Assembly: GCF_019931145.1 (NCBI RefSeq)
Contig: NZ_JAIOUV010000006.1
Location: forward strand, 248,001 to 312,000
DNA length: 64,000 nucleotides
Direction: 5' to 3'
Origin: Marinicella meishanensis
Lineage (GTDB): Bacteria; Pseudomonadota; Gammaproteobacteria; Xanthomonadales; Marinicellaceae
Shown: positions 57,095 to 64,000 of the stretch, in pieces
Layout: the number at the start of each line of letters is the position of its first letter
Position numbering within the stretch: position 1 is the stretch's first letter
Notes under the pieces: generated by a model
What the model saw: the letters and a program-made list of their open reading frames with translations, nothing else
Databases searched by the model: none
Told to the model about the DNA's origin: nothing
Translations under genes and position numbers: made by a program

Positions 57095-59281
57095 ATGCAA
57101 CTGACTGGCATAAGCAAAGACGTGTTATTGATCGTGATTGGTGGTTTAACCGCGGCCATCATCAACATGTTTCGTCTGCCGTTGTTTTTTGAAGCCGAAT
57201 TTGTGTTTGGTCCGGCCTTGGTGTTGTTGATAGCGATTTTTCGCGGCCCCATTGTCGGTTTGTTGACCAGCATGATTGCTTCGTCCACCTTGGTGTGGGC
57301 CTGGGGCAGTTACTGGGCCACCTTGACCTTTGGCATGGAAGCGCTGTTTGTCGGTCTGATCTGCTATTACCGGCGGTGGAATGTGATCTTGGTGGTGATG
57401 GCGTATTGGTTATTCATAGGTATGCCAGTGTCCTGGTATTCGATTGCCCAGTATGAACTGTTTTTAGACACCCACCGCACCGCCATCCTCATCAAACAAC
57501 TGACCAATGCCATCGTCTATGCCCACATCACCGCGCTGTTGATCTACGTGCCCTTGTTGAAAAAGTTTTTGAGTCGCAGCGGCCAATTCAAAACCCTGTC
57601 CATCAAGGACCAGTCCTCGCACATCATTGCGTCGTTGTTGATCACCGTGGGCATTTTGTTCTTTTTCTTTAACCTCAATCAGAACATCAAAAACAACGGC
57701 GAAAAATTCAGCCAGAGCCATGATCAAAAGCATGAAAAACTGGTGTCTCAATTGCAGCTGATTTTTGAACAAAAATTAACGGCCATGACTGAGTTGCGGT
57801 CTACCTTGAGCTATGTGTGGGATGATCCATCAATGCGTCAAGATGCTTTGTCAACGTTCAACGAACGATACCCCGAATTCATGACCATGGTGATCGCGGA
57901 TCAGACCGGTAACCTGTTACACTCATCGCCACCCGAACTGGTGCGCAATGTGTTGCTGCAAAATGAACAAATTTACGTCGGTGACCGGGCTTATTTCATT
58001 GCAGCGATGGAACAAGATGCGGTGTATGTGTCACCCGGTTTCATCGGCCGCGGTTTTGGTTCAGACATCATCACCGCAGTGAGCATCGGGGTGCCCGATA
58101 CAGACCCTGACCAACCCCGTCTGGGGGTGGTGGAAGGCTCCTTTATCCTGTATTCGCTGAAATCGGTACAGCGATTTCTTGACAACATCGATGCCTCGGT
58201 TGAAGCCACCTTGCTGGACCAAACGGGTCAGGTGTTGATGGCTTCATCCAGCATGAATTTGGAGCCTTTGGAATCACTGACATTCAGCAAAGGCGTGGAC
58301 CGTTTTTATGACCATGAATTGGTTCATGTGTTTCGTGGCAATGGGCATCAAATGCCATCGGTATACTCTAAGAATGAACATCAATTGCCGTGGGGTTGGC
58401 GCTTGATCACCATACAGGATGAGGCCAAATTTGCTGGCGTGATTGAACAAATTTTGATCATCTTTGCCTTCACCATTGTGTTGGTGGTGCTGGTCTCCAA
58501 ATTGTTGGCTTGGTCCATTGCCCATTCTTGGTCTTACTACATGCAACGCTTGAATGACATGATTGAGCAAGGAGCCGATTTCAGCGCCGACATGACTGAG
58601 TTTGAGCAGAATGAATATTTGCCAGAAGAAATCAGTAATTTGTATCAGGAAATCAAACTCAGTCGACAAAAAATTCTGCGCATGAATCAAGAGCTGCAAA
58701 ACACCATTGCTGAGCGCACCGAAAAGTTACAGGTGGCCAATGCCAAGCTCAATGTCATGGCCCAGGAAGATGAATTGACCCAATTGAACAACCGCCGGGT
58801 GTTCAACACGGTTTTGACTGAGTTGTATGCGGAATGTCAAAAGGCTTTGTTGCCGATGTCGATGCTGATCATAGACATCGACCACTTCAAAAAAGTCAAT
58901 GACACCTATGGGCACCCGGCCGGCGATGCCGTACTGCATCAATTGGCTGAGGTTTTGACCCAGTTTGATCATGGGGCGGTGCAGTGTCTGGCCCGCATTG
59001 GGGGTGAGGAATTCTGTTTTTTGCTGAAAGGGACTTTACCAGAACAAGCCAAAAATTTGGCGGAAAGAATCAGGCAGCAAGTGGGCGCCACTGAATTCAA
59101 AGCCGGTGCGGATAAAAGCATAGAAATCACGGTTTCAGTGGGTCTGGCCACCATCAATCCCACCAAATTCACCTCAGCCAAGTTGTATCAATTGGCTGAC
59201 ACGGCCTTGTACGAAGCGAAAAACTCTGGCCGCAATCAGGTCAAAGAGGTGGACTATTTAACCGACCCAAGCCTGCGTTGA
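57095..59281 (+). CDS. Membrane diguanylate cyclase (GGDEF)
   Basis: 728 residues. The N-terminal part (about 1-170) has five to six hydrophobic helices of 5TM/MASE-like type; a further helix (about 183-203, LLITVGILFFFFNLN) leads to a periplasmic Cache-like sensor (about 205-450), and another helix (about 452-478) to a cytoplasmic coiled coil and the GGDEF domain (about 555-720). The active-site motif is GGEEF (636-640). The I-site RxxD that normally precedes it is absent (Gly and Gln at those positions), so there should be no product inhibition. It makes cyclic di-GMP in response to an outside signal. Single gene. Confidence 0.88.
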   Translation: MQLTGISKDVLLIVIGGLTAAIINMFRLPLFFEAEFVFGPALVLLIAIFRGPIVGLLTSMIASSTLVWAWGSYWATLTFGMEALFVGLICYYRRWNVILVVMAYWLFIGMPVSWYSIAQYELFLDTHRTAILIKQLTNAIVYAHITALLIYVPLLKKFLSRSGQFKTLSIKDQSSHIIASLLITVGILFFFFNLNQNIKNNGEKFSQSHDQKHEKLVSQLQLIFEQKLTAMTELRSTLSYVWDDPSMRQDALSTFNERYPEFMTMVIADQTGNLLHSSPPELVRNVLLQNEQIYVGDRAYFIAAMEQDAVYVSPGFIGRGFGSDIITAVSIGVPDTDPDQPRLGVVEGSFILYSLKSVQRFLDNIDASVEATLLDQTGQVLMASSSMNLEPLESLTFSKGVDRFYDHELVHVFRGNGHQMPSVYSKNEHQLPWGWRLITIQDEAKFAGVIEQILIIFAFTIVLVVLVSKLLAWSIAHSWSYYMQRLNDMIEQGADFSADMTEFEQNEYLPEEISNLYQEIKLSRQKILRMNQELQNTIAERTEKLQVANAKLNVMAQEDELTQLNNRRVFNTVLTELYAECQKALLPMSMLIIDIDHFKKVNDTYGHPAGDAVLHQLAEVLTQFDHGAVQCLARIGGEEFCFLLKGTLPEQAKNLAERIRQQVGATEFKAGADKSIEITVSVGLATINPTKFTSAKLYQLADTALYEAKNSGRNQVKEVDYLTDPSLR

Positions 59282-59310
59282 CTAAACCACTGAGGGCTGC
59301 CAGGCCCCAA

Positions 59311-60255
59311 TCAGCGCCAATTGCTGAGCAGGGTCAAGCCCATGAAAGTGAGGTCTTCGGTATAGAATTGACCATAGGGTGAGTGGCCGTCCTGATATTC
59401 CAGCAACACTTGAAACGGCGTTTGCGTCCATTGTTGAATTTCCACCCCCAGGCGGGTGTTGATGTTGATGGCTGAGTCGTAAGCCCCCCAAGAGTGCAGA
59501 TCCACCGCCCAAACGGGCTTGAGGTTGTGCCAGAGCGCGCCTTGCCATTGCCAACCCAATTGCCACATGTCTTTGGCCAAATTGCCGGGTTCAGACCGGG
59601 TGATGAAACCCAGGCCACCATAAATATCCCAGTTGCCTAAGGGCTTGTGAGCAGTCCATCGCACCACCTCATATGACAAATTGAGTCGATCGGTCAGGTA
59701 GTTGGGGTTGTCAATGATGAATTCATCGCCCAAATGGGTGCTGCGGTGGCTGTAACTGAAACGCCAGTTCCAGGTGTCCAACGACTGCACCAACTCACCC
59801 CCAATGGTGAAATCGGTGTTGATCAAGGCACCGCCGCGGTTGTTGCGGGTGTCCAATTCATCGACATCGAACTGTGAGCGGATTTGGCCATACACATTGA
59901 ACGTCAAGGAATGGTCATCTGACCACCGGAAATCTTTAACCGATTGACGAATGCCGGCACCGAATAAAAACGCATTGAAGTCATCGCCCAAGAAATCCAG
60001 GCGGCCATAACTGAGGTATAAATTGGGTTCGTTCAAATCAGCCAACAAGGCCGGAAAGTGGTTGTTGGTCGGTGCGGCTTGCGGCTCGGGCTGATCGCTG
60101 TTGGCTGTATCTTCTGACAGACCAATGCGGTCGTAACAAGCCAAACGCTGGGCATCATCGGAGATTGTGCGACAAGCTTTCAGCTCGCCGGTTTGGGCCA
60201 TGGTTTGGGGTGCCATGAACAGCAAAAAAAGCAGGGTGGATGTGGCGGTTTTCAT
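59311..60255 (-). CDS. DUF1207 family outer-membrane protein
   Basis: 314 residues from ATG 60255, giving a signal peptide (about 1-19) ending in AQTG; a longer frame reaches into acnA. The mature N-terminus carries CRTISDDAQRLACYDRI, a short Cys/Tyr/Asp module also seen at the start of several secreted gammaproteobacterial proteins. The rest alternates short strands with aromatic girdles and contains the DUF1207-like SHRSTHLGDEFIIDNP and LYLSYGRLDF stretches, so a beta-barrel is probable. Its role is unknown. It is downstream of acnA on the same strand. Confidence 0.72.
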   Translation of the reverse strand: MKTATSTLLFLLFMAPQTMAQTGELKACRTISDDAQRLACYDRIGLSEDTANSDQPEPQAAPTNNHFPALLADLNEPNLYLSYGRLDFLGDDFNAFLFGAGIRQSVKDFRWSDDHSLTFNVYGQIRSQFDVDELDTRNNRGGALINTDFTIGGELVQSLDTWNWRFSYSHRSTHLGDEFIIDNPNYLTDRLNLSYEVVRWTAHKPLGNWDIYGGLGFITRSEPGNLAKDMWQLGWQWQGALWHNLKPVWAVDLHSWGAYDSAININTRLGVEIQQWTQTPFQVLLEYQDGHSPYGQFYTEDLTFMGLTLLSNWR

Positions 60256-60291
60256 GGGGTGTCGTTGATTGGGTTGATTGGTTTTCATGAT

Positions 60292-60350
60292 AGCACAAGC
60301 CAAGCCCAGTAGGGTCAGCTTGACGGTGGCTGACCCTGTAAGGCTGTGCT
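60292..60350 (-). terminator. Composite hairpin after acnA
   Basis: Inner perfect 9-bp stem AGGGTCAGC / GCTGACCCT (60311-60319 with 60329-60337) enclosed by an outer AGCACA-GCC / GGC-TGTGCT pairing with a bulge. It lies 24-82 nt after the acnA stop. There is no T-run, so it may terminate with help or stabilise the mRNA end. The 118-bp gap holds nothing else. Confidence 0.4.
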
Positions 60351-60373
60351 GGCGATGTCGGTGCGGTGATGCT

Positions 60374-63037
60374 TCAGGAGGCCAGGTTGCGCAACACGTA
60401 ATGCAAAATCCCACCGTGGCGGCAATATTCCACCTCTTTCGGGGTGTCAATGCGCACATCCACTTCAAATGACACCGAGGTGCCGTCATGGCGGTGGGCG
60501 GTGACCCGGGCGGTTTTGCTGGCGCCATTTTGCAGTCCACTGACGTCGTACACTTCGGTCCCGGTCAAGCCATGGCTGTCGGCACTTTCACCGGCTTTGA
60601 ATTGCAGCGGAATGACGCCCATGCCCACCAAGTTGGAGCGGTGGATGCGTTCATAACTTTGCACCAGGACGGCTTTGACGCCCAACAGGTTGGTGCCCTT
60701 GGCGGCCCAGTCACGCGATGAACCGGTGCCATATTCGGTGCCACCAATGACCAGCAAGGGCACGCCCTCTGCTTGATACTGCATGGCGGCATGGAAAATG
60801 CTCATTTCCTCATCGGAGGGCTGGTGTCGGGTCCAGCCACCTTCGGTGCCGGGTGCCAGCTGGTTGCGCAAGCGGATGTTGGCAAACGTGCCACGCATCA
60901 TCACTTCATGGTTACCCCGGCGCGAGCCGTAGGAATTGAAATTGGCTTTGTCCACCCCTTTGCTTTTGAGGTATTCACCGGCGGGTGAATCTTCGGCGAT
61001 GGCGCCGGCTGGGGAGATGTGGTCGGTGGTCACTGAGTCACCCAGCTTGGCCAACACCCGGGCTCCGGTGATGTTGTCGATGGTGCCCACATCCATGGTC
61101 ATGCCAGCGAAGTAGGGTGGGTTTTTGATGTAGGTTGAATCGGCTTGCCAGTCAAACAGTTTTGAGGGGTTGGTTTTGACCGCCTCCCAATTGGCATCGC
61201 CTTCAAATATGCCTTCATAACCTTGGGCGAAACTGTTTTGGTTGACATTGCTTTGGATGGTGTCAGCAATTTCGTGATCGCTGGGCCAAATGTCTTTGAG
61301 GTACACCGGGTTGCCGTCTGGGTCATCACCCAAGGAATCATTGTATAAATCAAAATTCATGGTACCGGCAATGGCATAGGCCACCACCAGCGGCGGTGAG
61401 GCCAGAAAGTTCATTTGGATGTCGGCGTGGATGCGGCCTTCAAAATTGCGGTTACCCGACAACACCGAAGTGGCGATCAAATCATGCCCATTGATGGCCT
61501 GGGACAAGGCCGGGTCCAACGGCCCTGAATTACCAATGCAGGTGGTACAACCAAAGCCGACCACATTGAATCCCAGGGCTTCCAAATCATCCATCAAGCC
61601 AGCAGAATTCAAATAATGAGACACCACTTTGGAGCCTGGGGCCAAAGAAGTTTTGACCCAGGGTTTGACCTCCAAGCCTTTCGCCGCGGCATTGCGTGCC
61701 AACAAACCTGCGCCCAGCATCACCGCTGGATTGGAGGTGTTGGTACACGAAGTGATGGCGGCCACCGCGATGTCGCCGTCGGTGAATGAATAGTCGCCTT
61801 TGGCGGCACTCACGGGCACTGACTTGGGCGCTCTGCCGTTTTCAAATTCGTTGAAATGTTTGTTGTAGGTTGCTTTGGCCTCGGTAAGCACAATCCGGTC
61901 TTGTGGCCGTTTGGGGCCAGAAATGCTCGGCACCACATCGCCCATGTCCAGTTCCAGCACCGCGGTGTAAGAAGCATCTTGGCTGTGCTCATCGTGGAAC
62001 AGGCCTTGGGCTTTGGTATAGGCTTCAACCAAATTGACTTGATCTTCAGTGCGACCGGTCAAGCGCAGATAACGCAGGGATTCCTGGTCCACTGGGAAAA
62101 TGCCGCAAGTGGCGCCATATTCAGGCGCCATGTTGGCGATGGTGGCCCGATCGGCCAACGGCAAATGTTGTAAGCCGGCGCCAAAGAATTCCACGAATTT
62201 ACCGACCACGCCGTGCTCACGCAACATATCCACCACGGTCAACACCAAGTCGGTGGCGGTCACGCCTTCTTGCAGCTTACCGGTCAACTTGAAGCCGACC
62301 ACTTGCGGAATCAGCATGGAAATGGCTTGGCCCAGCATCGCCGCTTCGGCTTCGATGCCGCCCACACCCCAGCCCAACACGCCGATGCCATTGATCATGG
62401 TGGTGTGTGAATCGGTACCGACCACGGTATCGGGGTAGGCCATCAGTTCGCCCCGTTGCTCGGCGCCAAAAATCACCCGCGCCAGGTATTCCAGATTGAC
62501 CTGATGCACAATGCCATTGCCTGGTGGCACCACAGAAAAATTGTCAAAAGCACTTTGTCCCCATTTCAAAAAACCATAGCGCTCCATGTTGCGCCGGAAT
62601 TCAATTTGGGTGTTCAAATCAGCGGCATCATGGGTGCCATATTTGTCCACTTGGATGGAGTGGTCAATCACCAATTCGGCTGGTGACAGCGGATTGATTT
62701 TTTCGACGTCACCACCGAGCATTTTCATGGCATCGCGCATGGCGGCCAAATCAACCACAGCGGGTACCCCGGTGAAATCTTGTAGCACCACCCGCGATGG
62801 GGTGAAGGCGATCTCGGTGGCCGGTTCGGCTTGGGGGTCCCATTGACACAAGGCCTCAATGTCTGACAAAGTCACGTCAACGCCATCCTCATGGCGCAAC
62901 AGGTTTTCCAGCAGGATTTTTAAACTGAATGGTAAATGGCTGATGTCATGGCTGGCGGCCAATTTTTTCAGGCTGAAGTATTTGTAGGTCTGGTTGTTAC
63001 ACGCCAACACATCGGCGGTTTTTAGTGTATCACTCAT
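60374..63037 (-). CDS. acnA: Aconitate hydratase A
   Basis: 887 residues (E. coli 891). The iron-sulfur ligands are visible in SCTNTSNP and GCTTCIGNSGPL, and the swivelling domain has GSSRDWAAKG and the CNPGS-like substrate region. Early blocks LPFSLKILLENLLR and DSHTTMINGIGVLGWGVGG are typical of AcnA/IRP proteins. It interconverts citrate and isocitrate and may act as an RNA-binding sensor when its cluster is lost. acnB lies 211 bp upstream on the same strand with a hairpin between them. Confidence 0.97.
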   Translation of the reverse strand: MSDTLKTADVLACNNQTYKYFSLKKLAASHDISHLPFSLKILLENLLRHEDGVDVTLSDIEALCQWDPQAEPATEIAFTPSRVVLQDFTGVPAVVDLAAMRDAMKMLGGDVEKINPLSPAELVIDHSIQVDKYGTHDAADLNTQIEFRRNMERYGFLKWGQSAFDNFSVVPPGNGIVHQVNLEYLARVIFGAEQRGELMAYPDTVVGTDSHTTMINGIGVLGWGVGGIEAEAAMLGQAISMLIPQVVGFKLTGKLQEGVTATDLVLTVVDMLREHGVVGKFVEFFGAGLQHLPLADRATIANMAPEYGATCGIFPVDQESLRYLRLTGRTEDQVNLVEAYTKAQGLFHDEHSQDASYTAVLELDMGDVVPSISGPKRPQDRIVLTEAKATYNKHFNEFENGRAPKSVPVSAAKGDYSFTDGDIAVAAITSCTNTSNPAVMLGAGLLARNAAAKGLEVKPWVKTSLAPGSKVVSHYLNSAGLMDDLEALGFNVVGFGCTTCIGNSGPLDPALSQAINGHDLIATSVLSGNRNFEGRIHADIQMNFLASPPLVVAYAIAGTMNFDLYNDSLGDDPDGNPVYLKDIWPSDHEIADTIQSNVNQNSFAQGYEGIFEGDANWEAVKTNPSKLFDWQADSTYIKNPPYFAGMTMDVGTIDNITGARVLAKLGDSVTTDHISPAGAIAEDSPAGEYLKSKGVDKANFNSYGSRRGNHEVMMRGTFANIRLRNQLAPGTEGGWTRHQPSDEEMSIFHAAMQYQAEGVPLLVIGGTEYGTGSSRDWAAKGTNLLGVKAVLVQSYERIHRSNLVGMGVIPLQFKAGESADSHGLTGTEVYDVSGLQNGASKTARVTAHRHDGTSVSFEVDVRIDTPKEVEYCRHGGILHYVLRNLAS

Positions 63038-63188
63038 TGAAGCACCCTTGTTGATTGGTTCAATTGATCATTGAACGTGGATCTGATTTCTTATGCTTTT
63101 ATTATCGCATCATTGCCGTGAAATTAACAGGCAAGATGTATACGGGTCAGCAGTAAAAATAGAAGCAATGAGGGGGTGGCAGGCTGGT

Positions 63189-63218
63189 CGTTGGGTGCCC
63201 GAGTGCAGGCACCCAACG
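63189..63218 (-). terminator. Hairpin between acnB and acnA
   Basis: Perfect 11-bp stem CGTTGGGTGCC / GGCACCCAACG with an 8-nt loop, 31 nt after the acnB stop. No T-run follows. The remaining ~150 bp up to acnA is AT-richer and probably holds the acnA promoter (a GATAAT-like -10 near 63105), with AAGGGTG before the ATG. Confidence 0.45.
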
Positions 63219-63248
63219 AATTGTTCAGCCAGTCATTTCAACCGCGGT

Positions 63249-64000
63249 TTATCCAACCACGTCAGGCAGTGGATTGGCTTTGGCGGCTTGGCGGTTGCGC
63301 AAAAAAGCCAGGTTGCCCGGACGGGTGTTGAGTTGTTGCGTGGGTGGCGCAAACTGGGTCAAATTGATCCCGGCCACAGCGGCTTTGTATTCTTCAATGG
63401 TGGGGGTTCTGCCCAGCACGGTTGACAGCACCACCACCGGCGTGGAAGCCAGCAGCGATTCTCCTTTCTTCTCCGCGGAGTCTTCCACCACACGGCCTTG
63501 GAACAAACGGGTGGAGGTGGCCATGACCGTGTCACCCTTGGCCGCTTTTTCTTGATTGCCCATGCACAAGTTACAGCCAGGTCGCTCCAAATACATCATG
63601 TTTTCATAAGCAGTCCGGGCCTGTTGTTTGGGGGCCGCATCATCAAACACAAAGCCTGAGTATTTTTGCAATATCTCCCAATCACCTTCGGCTTTCAACT
63701 CATCAACGATGTTGTAAGTGGGCGGCGCCACCACCAAGGGGGCTTGGAACGTCACGGCACCGTGGGCCGCTTCCAAATTGCGGAACATTTGCACCATGAT
63801 TTTCAAATCGCCTTTGTGCACCATACAAGAGCCAACAAAGCCCAAATCAACGGCTTTGTTGCCACCATAGTAGGACAGTTCACGAATGGTGTCGTGGGTG
63901 TATCGCTTGGAAATGTCGGCATTGTTGACATCGGGGTCGGCAATCATGGGCTCATCAATGGCATCCAAATCCACCACCATTTCTGCGTGGTATTGGGCAT
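63249..64000 (-). CDS. acnB: Aconitate hydratase B, C-terminal part (partial)
   Basis: The frame is open to the right edge, so only about the last 250 residues are seen. The cluster ligands appear in GFVGSCMVHKGD and PGCNLCMGNQ, followed by TSTRLFQGRV, as in AcnB. The sequence DISKRYTHDTIRELSYYGG and the length of the C-terminus resemble the longer AcnB type of Bacteroidota and some gammaproteobacteria more than E. coli AcnB. It also acts as a 2-methylisocitrate dehydratase in other species. Together with acnA this gives two isoenzymes in tandem. Confidence 0.92.
   Translation of the reverse strand, partial: AQYHAEMVVDLDAIDEPMIADPDVNNADISKRYTHDTIRELSYYGGNKAVDLGFVGSCMVHKGDLKIMVQMFRNLEAAHGAVTFQAPLVVAPPTYNIVDELKAEGDWEILQKYSGFVFDDAAPKQQARTAYENMMYLERPGCNLCMGNQEKAAKGDTVMATSTRLFQGRVVEDSAEKKGESLLASTPVVVLSTVLGRTPTIEEYKAAVAGINLTQFAPPTQQLNTRPGNLAFLRNRQAAKANPLPDVVG

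Overview
This 64-kb window is a gene-dense stretch of a gammaproteobacterial chromosome. It has roughly balanced GC content by eye, short intergenic gaps and many ATGA or GTGA overlaps. The housekeeping set (divergent xseA/guaB with guaA and tadA behind, moaACDE, uvrC, recQ, acnA plus acnB) and the Gram-negative envelope genes (KDO kinase, GT9 heptosyltransferase family, lpoB/ycfL, Slp, OmpA) support this. The kinase/ECF-sigma pair, the S8 protease with paired C-terminal modules and the GAGCGTCGACTTCAGTCGAC-type repeats suggest the Marinicella / Wenzhouxiangella / Xanthomonadales neighbourhood, but that is inference. I recognised no tRNA, rRNA, prophage, insertion sequence or CRISPR array.

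Layout. 1-3.6 kb: tail of an ABC-2 permease, a GldG-like auxiliary protein, a DUF4340 protein and a DUF423 membrane protein. 3.8-6.9 kb: a Tat-exported DUF1800/DUF1501 pair. 7-11 kb (minus): kbl and tdh for threonine breakdown, then fadD. 11-15 kb: an SLC13/TrkA-C transporter and a carboxylate-amine ligase (GCS2-like) fused to CBS domains. 15-19 kb: a large secreted subtilase. 19-25 kb: a GNAT, an SPFH/GYF plus zinc-ribbon pair, CorC, an Lnb-like DUF4105 membrane protein, YigZ and a small anchored protein. 25-30 kb: xseA, guaB, guaA, tadA. 30-33 kb: CPBP protease, lytic transglycosylase, DUF4398 lipoprotein plus OmpA protein. 33-35.6 kb: cbs and a cystathionine gamma-lyase/synthase, which together can form a reverse transsulfuration route.

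35.6-36.55 kb is a gene-free island of duplicated and tandem palindromic repeats. It is followed by the most unusual part of the window, a tightly packed five-gene envelope operon (36.55-42.95 kb): LpoB, a COG3014-type lipoprotein, a YcfL-like lipoprotein, an unrecognised 300-aa secreted protein and a 1029-aa secreted protein with two thrombospondin type-3 repeats and six four-cysteine repeats.

43-51 kb (minus): an ECF sigma factor coupled to a non-RD Ser/Thr kinase with TPR tail, and a compact kdkA-moaA-moaC-moaD-moaE-uvrC run. 51-64 kb: a GT9 transferase, an orphan small gene, an Slp lipoprotein, a small membrane protein, recQ coupled to DUF1835 and SRPBCC genes, a membrane diguanylate cyclase, a DUF1207 outer-membrane protein, acnA and the C-terminal part of acnB. 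Start codons were revised where the longest frame ran into a neighbouring gene or a better ribosome-binding site lay downstream.
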